From positions 992,001-1,056,000 of the forward strand of contig NZ_AP025314.1 in assembly GCF_036492835.1 (NCBI RefSeq): a stretch of 64,000 nucleotides of DNA. The letters are read 5' to 3'. A program made the translations under genes and the position numbers. The notes under the pieces were generated by a model. It did not search any database, was not told the origin of the DNA, and saw only the letters and a list, made by a program, of their open reading frames with translations. How positions within the stretch are numbered: position 1 is the stretch's first letter; the number at the start of each line of letters is the position of its first letter. Positions 34,541 to 43,825 of the stretch are shown here, piece by piece. This stretch comes from Fulvitalea axinellae (GTDB lineage Bacteria; Bacteroidota; Bacteroidia; Cytophagales; Cyclobacteriaceae).

Positions 34541-36589
34541 TTAGAATCTTTTTGCTCCTTTTACCAGGACCAAGGATCCGGAATACGTGTTTACATGCCC
34601 TTTAATGTCCGTAATTACGGCTTTGTAAGTATAAACGCCTTCGGGCTGGATGATGCCGTTTACGGTGCCGTTCCAGCCTTTTTCTTTATCGTCTGTTTGG
34701 TAAACTAGGGCTCCCCAGCGGTTGAATATTGTCAGCTCGTATTCGGTGATAAGATGATTGAGACCGACAAAATTAAATCTGTCGTTGAGTCCGTCCCTGT
34801 TTGGCGAAAAAGCGTTTGGAAAACGGATAATCACCTCGAATTTGAGCATCTGGGTATTGGAATAGACGTACATGCCTTCCCGTTCCGGAACGGGCACACG
34901 GATACGGTACGAGACCAAATCCGAAGTAAGGTCATTTCGGGTCGTGTATCCAGACATTCCCGCAACGGGCAAAACTTCGATGTTATCGGTTTCCGGAGGT
35001 GTCAGGTTCCGTTCAAGGCCGAAGCCGAATTCTCCGCCATCACCGGCCGAAAATCCGGTCGGATCGTTCCAAGCCAAATCCCAACGCATTGGGTCCAGCT
35101 GGTCGGCTTCCAAATGGATGGACTTTCCGGGTTTGGATCCCGAAAAAACATCACAGACATTACGGTATCGGATTTCGAAATCATATGACCGTTCGCTGGG
35201 CCTGAGGCCATCAATCACTACCGAAGTGGCGTTAGCCTTGACATTACGGCTTCCATTGTCATCGAACACTTGGTAAAACGACACTGTCTCGTCTTCGGGC
35301 GAATCCCACTCCAGCTGAAGGGCGTCAGGTTGTCCGTCTACGGCCGACACGCTTAGCCAATTGAGCGCTTCGGGTACCTTTTCGGATCGGGCAGTCAATT
35401 CGGCTGGAAGCGAGTAGCTTCTGGCTTTTCCCTTTACCCCGACCCACCGGTAAGAATAAAGCTTGTTGCAAACCAAATCTGAGTCCTTATAGCCCGATTC
35501 GGGAACCGATTCGGCGATTACTTTCGAATCTCGTTCCAAAGCGATACGCTCGAAGTCGTCGTTTTTGGAATAAGTCAGTTCGTTTACGCTCTCCAAGGGT
35601 AACGTGATGGCTGTTTTGACTCTGACCATTCCCATTTCTTCGGAAAAATCAGGGACTTCGCATTCATCGTACGGTACCCTGAACTTTATCCATTCGCCCG
35701 GAGTATGTGGGACCAAAACCTTGTCTTTTCCGCCTTGTCCGCTTTCGGAGAGAAGAGTTTCGGGAAAAGTGAGAAACGTTCCGCCGTTTATACTGTATTG
35801 CAGATCGTATGAGCCACCCGTCAAAAGGCTGTCGACGGTGACTTCTACACCTTCCTCTTTCTCTTCGACTATCGACACCAAGGGCATTTTGACCTCGGCC
35901 AACGGCTCCACGTTGTACGGTATATTTCGGGTGTCGCAGGCCCGGACCAAGGTGTTGTTCTCGTCGCGCGTTTCGAAAACCCCTTGGATGTAAATCTGCT
36001 TCAGGTCCGATTCGAGGGTGATGATCGAGTCTTTAGCTTTTATGTTAAAATCGTATCCGTCGCCACCGTCGGGGTTTAGCTCGATTAAGAACCTGTCGTA
36101 AAAATCGTCTTGGGAAAAGTTGAGGGCAATTCGCCGGTTATTACAGTATCTGAACGTGACGACAGGCAAAGTCTTGACCGGCCGAATGTCCATCTTCAAA
36201 GAATCGATTCGGGCGGCGCCGTTGACGCTTTGTTCATAGCGTATCACTTTAAATATCTTAGCCTCTTCGTCTGGCCCCAGTCGAAAGAAAGCTTTGAAAG
36301 TGGTGGTTGGCGAGATGTTGCTTTTGTGCATATCAGCGGGGTAGAGGCTGGTGTCGAATTTTTTCTGTTCGTCAAAGTCCAGAATATAAAAGACATTGTT
36401 GCCGTTGTCTTTCAATCCTTCAAAAAGCACTTTGACGCCCGAACATCCGCGGTCGAGGCTTGCCCTAAAATCCTTGTGTGTCGATTCTACCCAATCAGTA
36501 TCTTGCGAAAAAGCCACGCCTACACATAATGAGCTTGCCCACAGCAGGAAAAAAATCAAAATTGTTTTATATGTACGCTCTCCGATCAA
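34541..36589 (-). CDS. Large surface protein with T9SS type B sorting domain
   Basis: A 682-residue exported protein. The signal peptide spans about residues 1-28. The middle includes fibronectin-like repeats (TEVALNWLSVSAVDGQPDAL-type strands, SVVIDGLRPSERSYDFEIRY). The last 95 residues, starting FPNAFSPNRDGLNDRF and including LTIFNRWGALVYQTDD and WNGTVNGIIQPEGVYTYKAV, are the gliding-motility-associated C-terminal (CHU_C, type B) domain, recognised by the type IX secretion system. It is therefore a secreted or surface protein, fitting the sprE gene at 46.9 kb. The ligand is unknown. Confidence 0.88.
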   Translation of the reverse strand: MIGERTYKTILIFFLLWASSLCVGVAFSQDTDWVESTHKDFRASLDRGCSGVKVLFEGLKDNGNNVFYILDFDEQKKFDTSLYPADMHKSNISPTTTFKAFFRLGPDEEAKIFKVIRYEQSVNGAARIDSLKMDIRPVKTLPVVTFRYCNNRRIALNFSQDDFYDRFLIELNPDGGDGYDFNIKAKDSIITLESDLKQIYIQGVFETRDENNTLVRACDTRNIPYNVEPLAEVKMPLVSIVEEKEEGVEVTVDSLLTGGSYDLQYSINGGTFLTFPETLLSESGQGGKDKVLVPHTPGEWIKFRVPYDECEVPDFSEEMGMVRVKTAITLPLESVNELTYSKNDDFERIALERDSKVIAESVPESGYKDSDLVCNKLYSYRWVGVKGKARSYSLPAELTARSEKVPEALNWLSVSAVDGQPDALQLEWDSPEDETVSFYQVFDDNGSRNVKANATSVVIDGLRPSERSYDFEIRYRNVCDVFSGSKPGKSIHLEADQLDPMRWDLAWNDPTGFSAGDGGEFGFGLERNLTPPETDNIEVLPVAGMSGYTTRNDLTSDLVSYRIRVPVPEREGMYVYSNTQMLKFEVIIRFPNAFSPNRDGLNDRFNFVGLNHLITEYELTIFNRWGALVYQTDDKEKGWNGTVNGIIQPEGVYTYKAVITDIKGHVNTYSGSLVLVKGAKRF

Positions 36590-36941
36590 ACTGACTCCTT
36601 TTCGTTTTACTTAAGGCCATTTTCTTTTTTGGCGATAGCCAATTCCAAAACGGCTTCGAAAAATAACAAACGTTCTTGAAATGAAAATGACTTTTTGTGG
36701 AAAGGTGACATATCAGGGCTTTATTATATGTCAACTTTCTGTTTTCCCGTTCCAAATCTCCCCAAATCCGGTAAATAAGGCTAAGCCCAAATCATTTTTT
36801 TTCCCGAGATCACTTCATAACTTTAACGGTCGGAAAAGCGATTCCAGCCCGTTTAGTATGAATTATAAGACAAAATGTGACTGACTGGCGGAAAATTTCC
36901 GGCCACTCCGAACTTTTTCTGCGACTACATCTTGAAAAATC
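36590..36941. other. Divergent intergenic region upstream of hemL
   Basis: This 352-bp region holds a perfect 8-bp dyad TGACATAT / ATATGTCA (36706-36733) with a 12-base centre. No exact TAnnTTTG promoter and no ORF that I trust. Confidence 0.5.
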
Positions 36942-38234
36942 ATGTTGAATAAAGACACCAGCAAAAAGCTTTTCGCCGAAGCCAAGAACCACATTCCCGG
37001 TGGCGTGAACTCGCCGGTAAGGGCATTCAAAGCCGTGGGCGGCGATCCGATTTTCATGAAATCGGCAAAAGGGGCCGTAATGACCGATGTCGACGGCAAC
37101 CAGTACGTGGACATGATCAACTCGTGGGGACCGATGATTATCGGGCACGCCCATCCCGAGATTATCGAAGCCGTGCAGGCCGCCGTACCGAACTCTTTGT
37201 CTTTCGGCACGCCGGCCTCTCCGGAAGTGGAGATTGCGGAACTGATCAACAAGATGATGCCGAGCATCGAGAAAGTCAGGATGGTGAACTCGGGAACCGA
37301 GGCCACTATGTCGGCGATCCGTTTGGCCAGAGGCTACACCAACCGTGACAAGGTGATCAAATTCGAAGGTTGTTATCACGGCCATGGCGATTCGTTCCTG
37401 ATAGCGGCCGGTAGCGGATTGATTACCATGGGCGAACCGAACAGCCCGGGCGTAACCAAAGGCACAGCCAAAGATACGCTTACGGCTCCGTACAATGACC
37501 TTGAGGCAGTAACGGAATTGGTCAAAGCTAACTCAGGCGAAGTGGCGGCGATTATCATAGAGCCGGTAGCCGGTAATATGGGCTGTGTGGTTCCGAAGGA
37601 AGGTTACCTTGAAGGTCTCCGTAAGCTGTGCGACGAAGAAGGCGTCGTTCTGATTTTCGATGAGGTTATGACCGGGTTCCGCCTTTCGAAAGGTGGCGCT
37701 CAGGAGCGTTTGGGCGTTACGCCGGACATTACCACTTTGGGTAAAATCATTGGTGGTGGAATGCCGGTAGGCGCGTACGGTGGCAAAGCCGAGATTATGG
37801 ATTTCGTATCACCACAAGGCCCCGTATACCAAGCCGGAACGTTGTCGGGCAATCCGATTTCAATGGCGGCCGGATTGGCAATGCTCAGGCACTTGGACAC
37901 GCATCCTGAAGTGTACGAAAGAATTGATAACGTGGCGTCTATTTTGGCTGAAGAGACTAAGAAGACTCTTAAGGAACTCGGCTTGAATTATACGACCAAC
38001 GAGATCGGTTCGATGCACAGCTTGTTCTTTACGGACCGCAAAGTGAACGATTTCGAAGACGCCAAATCTTGCGATACGGCTCTCTTCGGCAGGTACTTCA
38101 ACGAAATGTTGGAGCGGGGAATTTACCTGGCTCCATCGCAGTTCGAGACGCTGTTTATCTGCTCTGCGATGACAGACGAGCATGTCGAACAGTTTTTGAA
38201 AGCAAGCAAAGAGTCGCTTAAAGCGATCCACTGA
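36942..38234 (+). CDS. hemL: Glutamate-1-semialdehyde 2,1-aminomutase
   Basis: HemL moves the amino group of glutamate-1-semialdehyde to form 5-aminolevulinate, the precursor of haem, by the C5 pathway. The 430-residue protein begins with KLFAEAKNHIPGGVNSPVRA, has VRMVNSGTEATMSAIRLARG, CYHGHGDSFL, VLIFDEVMTGFR and the PLP-lysine K268 in LGKIIGGGMPVGA. Full length. No other hem gene is near. It is followed by a strong terminator. Confidence 0.97.
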   Translation: MLNKDTSKKLFAEAKNHIPGGVNSPVRAFKAVGGDPIFMKSAKGAVMTDVDGNQYVDMINSWGPMIIGHAHPEIIEAVQAAVPNSLSFGTPASPEVEIAELINKMMPSIEKVRMVNSGTEATMSAIRLARGYTNRDKVIKFEGCYHGHGDSFLIAAGSGLITMGEPNSPGVTKGTAKDTLTAPYNDLEAVTELVKANSGEVAAIIIEPVAGNMGCVVPKEGYLEGLRKLCDEEGVVLIFDEVMTGFRLSKGGAQERLGVTPDITTLGKIIGGGMPVGAYGGKAEIMDFVSPQGPVYQAGTLSGNPISMAAGLAMLRHLDTHPEVYERIDNVASILAEETKKTLKELGLNYTTNEIGSMHSLFFTDRKVNDFEDAKSCDTALFGRYFNEMLERGIYLAPSQFETLFICSAMTDEHVEQFLKASKESLKAIH

Positions 38235-38240
38235 TACTGA

Positions 38241-38273
38241 AACGCCCGGCGCCGAAAACGCCGGGCGTTTTTC
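38241..38273 (+). terminator. Terminator after hemL
   Basis: Perfect arms AACGCCCGGCG / CGCCGGGCGTT with loop CCGAAAA followed by Ts, seven bases after the stop codon. Confidence 0.92.
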
Positions 38274-38296
38274 GCAACCTATAGCATTACATAAAC

Positions 38297-38707
38297 ATGG
38301 AGCTCACCCTGACTACACCGGCGTTGCTGTTTCCCGCCATTTCCCTGTTGTTTCTTTCTTACACAAATAAGTTCTTGACTATTGCGGGGCTTATCCGCAG
38401 TCTTTATTCCGAATACAAAGAAAGTCCCGACAAAGTTATCCTCGACCAGCTCAACAACCTTCGTCGCAGGGTGGTGCTTATCAAGTACATGCAGGCTCTT
38501 GGAGTCGGCTCGTTTATTTTTTGCGTATTGGATATGTTTCTGTTATTCAACGGGAAACAGTTTGCGGCGGAAGTAGTGTTCGGGATCAGCCTTTTGCTTC
38601 TGTTGGCCTCTTTGATTATCTGTATTACGGAGATTCAGATATCTTCTGACGCGCTCAAACTTCAGCTTCACGATATGGAGGACAGCGCCGTGAAAAGATC
38701 GCATTAA
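38297..38707 (+). CDS. DUF2721 membrane protein
   Basis: A 136-residue membrane protein with three hydrophobic segments: about 8-22, 60-82 and 90-110. LTTPALLFPAISLLFLSYTN at the start and the cytosolic loop LDQLNNLRRRVVLIKYMQAL match the DUF2721 family. Function unknown. It lies between the hemL terminator and a gene of the carboxypeptidase-regulatory type. Confidence 0.8.
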   Translation: MELTLTTPALLFPAISLLFLSYTNKFLTIAGLIRSLYSEYKESPDKVILDQLNNLRRRVVLIKYMQALGVGSFIFCVLDMFLLFNGKQFAAEVVFGISLLLLLASLIICITEIQISSDALKLQLHDMEDSAVKRSH

Positions 38708-38835
38708 GCTAGACATACTTAAAATCCTGTTCGGACGTTATTTTGGTACTTGCGGACGTTTTTCGCTAACTTGTGTGAGGGATGTCCGCCAGAAGAGTAC
38801 TTGACTTCCTATTCGAACAAACGAACGGCTTATTG

Positions 38836-39666
38836 ATGAAAAAAATACTGTTTAGTGTGTTGGCTATGTTGCCCGTCTTGCTCCTTTCTAGTCGAGGCAT
38901 GGCGCAAGAACAAGACTTTTTCGGTGAACCCGAGCAATCGGATTCCACTAGGGTAATCGTAACCGGTTTGGTGATTAACGGGCTCAACAACGCCCCGATG
39001 CCCTATGTCCATGTTATTAACGAACATCTCAAGCAAGGTTCCACAACGGCTGACGATGGCCTTTTTATGATGCGTATGGCGCCCACGGATACGTTGGTGT
39101 TTTCTTTTGTGGGGTATAAGCCCCTTCGTTTTACGTTGCCTCAACCGGTAGAGCGTGATCGTTATGTGGCGAAAATCGTAATGGAGGAAACGTCTTACGA
39201 ACTTCAAACCTTGATCATTAGGCCTTTTATCCCGATTGAGGACCTGAAGCAACAGATCATCAACGAGAAAGTAGAAGATCCTGACAAGAAGGAAAAGGTG
39301 GCCGGTGTGAAGTACGGTTCAGGCAAAAAGAAGTCGGCGATGGCTTACGGGTCGCCTATTTCGGCCATAGCTTACCTTTTCAGCAAGGAAAGGAAGATGA
39401 AAAAGAAATTGGCGAAAGCCGAAGAGGAATACGAAAACTTTAAGATTATCGACGCGAAGTTTAACGAGAAAATAGTGGCCGAACTTACAGGTTATACCGA
39501 TAATGACCGGGTGTTGGAGTTTATGCGTTTCTGCAACTATTCAAACGACTACTTGGTCAAGACTGTCGCTTACGACATCATAGTCGATCTTCAGTATAAG
39601 AAAGAGGTGTTTGAGGCGATGGAAAAAACGGAGAAAGTAACAACCGGGCAAGAAGACGGACAATAA
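38836..39666 (+). CDS. Exported protein with carboxypeptidase-regulatory-like domain
   Basis: From ATG 38836 there are 276 residues with a signal peptide (MKKILFSVLAMLPVLLLSS, cleavage after GMA). An ATG at 38782 would add 18 residues before it and is unlikely. Residues about 38-120 are a CarboxypepD_reg-like beta-sandwich (GLVINGLNNAPMPYVHVI, TLVFSFVGYKPLRF), the type found at the N-terminus of TonB-dependent receptors. The rest is helical and Lys/Glu-rich (RKMKKKLAKAEEEYENFK). No receptor barrel follows, so it is a stand-alone accessory protein; function unknown. Confidence 0.78.
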   Translation: MKKILFSVLAMLPVLLLSSRGMAQEQDFFGEPEQSDSTRVIVTGLVINGLNNAPMPYVHVINEHLKQGSTTADDGLFMMRMAPTDTLVFSFVGYKPLRFTLPQPVERDRYVAKIVMEETSYELQTLIIRPFIPIEDLKQQIINEKVEDPDKKEKVAGVKYGSGKKKSAMAYGSPISAIAYLFSKERKMKKKLAKAEEEYENFKIIDAKFNEKIVAELTGYTDNDRVLEFMRFCNYSNDYLVKTVAYDIIVDLQYKKEVFEAMEKTEKVTTGQEDGQ

Positions 39667-39692
39667 GGAAAAGAATTTTCTGAGATATAAGG

Positions 39693-39730
39693 AAACGGAA
39701 TTCGGTCTGTGTGACTGGGTTCCGTTTTTT
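39693..39730 (+). terminator. Terminator of the plus-strand gene at 38836
   Basis: AAACGGAA / TTCCGTTT with a 19-base loop and a T run. The loop is long, so confidence is moderate. Confidence 0.6.
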
Positions 39731-39761
39731 GTTTCTCAACCTATAGATAGGAGAGGGGTAC

Positions 39762-39792
39762 AAAAAAAGCCGTCCGGAATCCGAACGGCTTT
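39762..39792 (-). terminator. Terminator of the ATP synthase operon
   Basis: On the minus strand AAAGCCGTTCGG / CCGGACGGCTTT with a 3-base loop and a run of seven Ts, 22 bp after the atpG stop. Confidence 0.9.
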
Positions 39793-39814
39793 AGGTTGGG
39801 CGAAGCCCGTTTTC

Positions 39815-40708
39815 TTATTTGCTCGCACGCAAAGCTTCTGCACCCGCAACGATCTCGAGGATCTCGTTGGTGATGGCCGCCTGACGCGTACGGTTGTAAG
39901 TCAGCTGCAATTGTTTGATAAGCTCTCCGGCATTGTCGGTAGCTTGTTCCATGGCCGTCATACGCGCTCCGTGCTCGGAGGCGTTTGAGTCGAGTATCGC
40001 TTTGTAGAACTGAATCTTCAGTGATTTCGGAATCAATTCCTCTACGATAAACTCCTTCGAAGGCTCATAGATATAGTCGGTTTCCAACTCTTGCGCTTGC
40101 TCGGCCACTTCCGCAGGTTTAATCGGCAGGAAAGTCTCCCGCTTCAAAATCTGCATAGCCACGTTGCGGAACGAGTTGTAGATGATCTCCACCTTGTCGT
40201 ATTTGCCTGAAACGAATCCGTCCATAGCAAGTTCGGCGGCCGGAGCCGCGGTGTCGAAAGTCAAGTCGTGGAAAAGCTCAGAGTAGTCGCTGATGACTTG
40301 GTAACCTCTGCGCTTCACAAACTCCAAAGCCTTACGGCCTACGGGCAATACCCACAGGAACCCGGCCTCGTGCTGGCGTTTGTAGTTTTCCTCAACGGTT
40401 TGTGTGAACATCTTCAACGCGTTGTTGTTGAAAGCGCCACATAGCCCGCGGTCGGACGTTACGACTACCAAAAGCACGCGGTCTACTTGACGCTGTTGGG
40501 CGTAAGCGATGCTTTCGGTCATCTCCTTATTGCCGGAAGAGACGTTCTCAAGAATAGAAGTCAGCTTGTCGGCGTAAGGGCGGATTTTTTCGATCCTTTC
40601 CTGTGCGCGTCGCAATTTCGAAGCCGCCACCATTTTCATGGCTTTGGTGATCTGTTGCGTCGACTGTACCGAGCTGATTCTGTTCTTTACCTCTTTTAAG
40701 TTTGCCAT
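39815..40708 (-). CDS. atpG: ATP synthase F1 gamma subunit
   Basis: The 297-residue gamma subunit forms the rotating central stalk of F1. Both terminal helices are clear: MANLKEVKNRISSVQSTQQITKAMKMVAASKLR-like N-terminus (read in short blocks) and the C-terminal ATDNAGELIKQLQLTYNRTRQAAITNEILEI region. SDRGLCGAFN marks the Rossmann-like middle. It is the last gene of the operon and lies 46 bp after atpA; atpD and atpC, which often follow, are not here and must be elsewhere in the genome. Confidence 0.96.
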   Translation of the reverse strand: MANLKEVKNRISSVQSTQQITKAMKMVAASKLRRAQERIEKIRPYADKLTSILENVSSGNKEMTESIAYAQQRQVDRVLLVVVTSDRGLCGAFNNNALKMFTQTVEENYKRQHEAGFLWVLPVGRKALEFVKRRGYQVISDYSELFHDLTFDTAAPAAELAMDGFVSGKYDKVEIIYNSFRNVAMQILKRETFLPIKPAEVAEQAQELETDYIYEPSKEFIVEELIPKSLKIQFYKAILDSNASEHGARMTAMEQATDNAGELIKQLQLTYNRTRQAAITNEILEIVAGAEALRASK

Positions 40709-40754
40709 ATCTCCGGTGTTTTGGGCCGGCGTGCCGGCCCGTCAAGTCCTAAAC

Positions 40755-42335
40755 TTATTCGCCGTAGTTTTTGGCAACTTTGGCTGCTACTTCTTTGATG
40801 GTCGACGTGGCTTTCTCAGAGAGTTTACCAGCTTTAAGGTCTGCCAAAGCGTCGGCGTGGTCGTTCACGAGAGTCTCGAGGAACTCTTTCTGGAACGCTT
40901 TTACCTTAGGCTCGGCAACTTTGTCGAGAAGACCGTTGGTGGCCACGTAAATGATGGCTACCTGCTGTTCAACAGGGATTGGAGAGTACTGTGCCTGCTT
41001 CAATACCTCTTGGTTACGGCGACCACGGTCAATTGTCAGCTTGGTGGCGGCGTCGAGGTCCGAACCGAACTTGGCGAATGCCTCAAGCTCGCGGAACTGC
41101 GCTTGGTCAAGCTTCAATGTACCCGATACTTTCTTCATCGACTTGATCTGCGCCGAACCACCCACACGCGATACGGAGATACCTACGTTAATCGCAGGAC
41201 GCATACCGGCGTTGAAGAGGTTGGTTTCGAGGAAGATCTGTCCGTCGGTAATCGAAATTACGTTGGTCGGGATATATGCCGAAACGTCACCTGCCTGGGT
41301 TTCGATAATCGGGAGGGCTGTCAATGAACCGCCACCTTTTACGAGTCCTTTGATAGAATCTGGAAGGTCGTTCATTTTCGAAGCGATGCTGTCGTTTCCG
41401 TTTACTTTCGACGCACGCTCCAAGAGGCGTGAGTGAAGGTAGAAAACGTCACCCGGGTATGCCTCACGTCCTGGAGGACGACGGAGCAACAAAGAAACCT
41501 CACGGTAAGCGACGGCTTGCTTAGACAAGTCATCATAAACGATCAAAGCAGGCTTGCCTTGGTCGCGGAAAAATTCGCCGATAGCGGCGCCGGCGAAAGG
41601 CGCGTATACCTGCATTGGAGCAGGATCAGAAGCGGAGGCCGAAACTACAACAGTGTAGTCCATAGCGCCGGCTTTTTCCAAAGCCGAAACGATACCTTTT
41701 ACTGTGGAAGCCTTCTGTCCGATGGCAACGTAGATACAGTAAACGGGCTCGCCCGCGTCATAAAATTCTTTTTGGTTGATGATCGTGTCGATCGCAACGG
41801 CGGTCTTACCAGTCTGGCGGTCGCCAATGATAAGCTCACGCTGTCCACGTCCGATCGGAATCATCGAGTCAACAGCCAAAACACCGGTCTGCAAAGGCTC
41901 CGAAACAGGCTCACGGAACACAACGCCGGGAGCTTTACGCTCGATAGGCATTTCGTAGAGCTTGCCTTGAAAATCGCCTTTACCGTCGATTGGCTGGCCC
42001 AGTGTGTTCACAACACGGCCGAGCATGCCTTCGCCCACCTCAATGGAAGCGATACGCTTGGTACGCTTTACGGTATCTCCCTCTCTTACGGAAGTCGAAT
42101 CACCGAAAAGTACGGCGCCGACATTGTCCTCTTCGAGGTTCATAACCATACCTTGCGAGCCGTTCTGGAATTCGATCAGCTCACCGGCCTGTACTTTTGC
42201 CAAGCCGTGAATACGGGCAACACCGTCACCTACTTCGAGCACCGTGCCGACTTCCTCCCACTCTGAGGTAGTCTTGACACCGGCGAGCTCCTCCTTTAGT
42301 ATCGCGGAAACCTCATCGGGTCTAACGTCTGCCAT
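40755..42335 (-). CDS. atpA: ATP synthase F1 alpha subunit
   Basis: The 526-residue non-catalytic nucleotide-binding subunit of F1. Walker A is GDRQTGKT (171-178), with VYVAIGQK-like [28 protein letters not shown] as Walker [21 protein letters not shown] and the visor sequence [15 protein letters not shown]. Full length. It lies between atpH (43 bp upstream) and atpG. Confidence 0.97.
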   Translation of the reverse strand: MADVRPDEVSAILKEELAGVKTTSEWEEVGTVLEVGDGVARIHGLAKVQAGELIEFQNGSQGMVMNLEEDNVGAVLFGDSTSVREGDTVKRTKRIASIEVGEGMLGRVVNTLGQPIDGKGDFQGKLYEMPIERKAPGVVFREPVSEPLQTGVLAVDSMIPIGRGQRELIIGDRQTGKTAVAIDTIINQKEFYDAGEPVYCIYVAIGQKASTVKGIVSALEKAGAMDYTVVVSASASDPAPMQVYAPFAGAAIGEFFRDQGKPALIVYDDLSKQAVAYREVSLLLRRPPGREAYPGDVFYLHSRLLERASKVNGNDSIASKMNDLPDSIKGLVKGGGSLTALPIIETQAGDVSAYIPTNVISITDGQIFLETNLFNAGMRPAINVGISVSRVGGSAQIKSMKKVSGTLKLDQAQFRELEAFAKFGSDLDAATKLTIDRGRRNQEVLKQAQYSPIPVEQQVAIIYVATNGLLDKVAEPKVKAFQKEFLETLVNDHADALADLKAGKLSEKATSTIKEVAAKVAKNYGE

Positions 42336-42378
42336 TATTTCTTAAGTTCTTAGAGTTTCAAATTATGCGAAAGAGAAA

Positions 42379-42921
42379 TCAGCGCGTCACCAAATTGCGG
42401 CGCATCTGGGCGAGTTTGCTGCTGACAGCGTTGTCGACCTGCTGGTCGCCTACGCGGAAGAGAAAACCTCCGATAAGGCTTTCGTCAACAGACTCTACAA
42501 GCCTGATTTGCTTAGCGTCGGTAATACGCTTGGCGGCTTCGATGAAGTCCGCACGTTCGTCCTGCGTAAGCGCAGCGGTGGTCACGACGCTGGCTTCGGC
42601 TATTCCTAAGTGCTCGTCGTAGAGGGCGCGGAAAGCCTTGGCAATGGCGGGCAGGTTGCCCGCGCGGCGTTTCTTCACCACCAAGCCGATAAAGGCCTGG
42701 ATGATGTCTCCCACTTTGCCGTTGAGAATTTTGTTCAGGACGACTTCTTTCTGTCCCGCATCAAGAACGGGATCTTTGAGGGCTGCCACCAGTTCGGGGC
42801 TGCCTTCGCAAAGTTGCTCCAACGCCGTCATGTCTTCGTTGACTGCGTCGAGGGCGTTCCGTTCAACAGCCAAAGACATCAGGGCCTTGGCGTAACGCAT
42901 AGCGACTCTCAGTTCGGACAT
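42379..42921 (-). CDS. atpH: ATP synthase F1 delta subunit
   Basis: The 180-residue delta subunit connects F1 to the peripheral stalk. N-terminal MRYAKALMSLAVERNALDAV is the helical F1-binding domain; the C-terminal RLVESVDESLIGGFLFRVGDQ and DNAVSSKLAQMRRNL are the conserved end of the family. It starts 6 bp after the atpF stop, so translation is probably coupled. Confidence 0.94.
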   Translation of the reverse strand: MSELRVAMRYAKALMSLAVERNALDAVNEDMTALEQLCEGSPELVAALKDPVLDAGQKEVVLNKILNGKVGDIIQAFIGLVVKKRRAGNLPAIAKAFRALYDEHLGIAEASVVTTAALTQDERADFIEAAKRITDAKQIRLVESVDESLIGGFLFRVGDQQVDNAVSSKLAQMRRNLVTR

Positions 42922-42927
42922 GACTTA

Positions 42928-43422
42928 TCAGTTATTGTTCAGATCCCTAACATAGCTGGCGACGAGTGTTTTCTTTTCGTCGTCGCTTTGCAGGCTCTTG
43001 CGGAGCACTTTTTCCGCGATACCGAGAGAGATCTCGGCCACCTGGTTTTTGACTTGGGCCAAGGCTGCGTTTTTCTCGGCTTCGATGCTCGCTTTGGCGT
43101 TAGCCAAAAGCAAAGCGCTCTCTTTGGCCGCTTGCTCCTTTGCCTCTTCCTTTATGCGCTTTCCGGCTGCTTCCGCGTCCTTCACGATTTTCTCGCGCTC
43201 TTTGCGGGCTTCCTGGATCAGCGCCTCGTTGTCAGCCTTCAGTTTGGCCATTTCCTTACGGGCTTGCTCTGCGGTCTGCAAGGCTTCTGTGATAGAATCC
43301 TCGCGGTCCTTAAGCCCCTTCATGATCGGCTTCCATGCGAACTTGCCCAAAAGAAACAAGGTCAGCAGGAAGATGATCGTCTGCCAAAATATCAGGCCAA
43401 CACTGGGGGTTACAAGATCCAT
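42928..43422 (-). CDS. atpF: ATP synthase F0 b subunit
   Basis: The 164-residue b subunit has one membrane helix (LIFWQTIIFLLTLFLLGKFAW, about 10-30) and a long Ala/Glu/Lys coiled coil that forms the peripheral stalk. LVTPSVGLIFWQ at the start is family-typical. It follows atpE after an 88-bp gap that contains a strong hairpin. Confidence 0.95.
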   Translation of the reverse strand: MDLVTPSVGLIFWQTIIFLLTLFLLGKFAWKPIMKGLKDREDSITEALQTAEQARKEMAKLKADNEALIQEARKEREKIVKDAEAAGKRIKEEAKEQAAKESALLLANAKASIEAEKNAALAQVKNQVAEISLGIAEKVLRKSLQSDDEKKTLVASYVRDLNNN

Positions 43423-43465
43423 TGTCTGCTATCTATTTGAATGTTATCGTATCCGTTGGTAAGAC

Positions 43466-43503
43466 GAAAGCCCGGCCACGCCTAACGCGCGGTCCGAGCT
43501 TTC
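43466..43503 (-). promoter_or_regulatory. Strong mRNA hairpin directly after atpE
   Basis: On the minus strand GAAAGC-T-CGG-A-CC pairs with GG-CCG-G-GCTTTC and continues inside with GCGC / GCGT, about 16 pairs with one bulge and a 5-base loop. It begins seven bases after the atpE stop and has no T run. It may stabilise the atpE message or slow transcription, raising c-subunit output relative to downstream genes; this role is inference. Confidence 0.6.
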
Positions 43504-43510
43504 CATGTTC

Positions 43511-43768
<258 letters not shown>

Positions 43769-43825
43769 TTATAATTGGGAAAATAAATTTTCAAAAGAGT
43801 CTGACTGTGTGTGTTGTTCCGTGTT

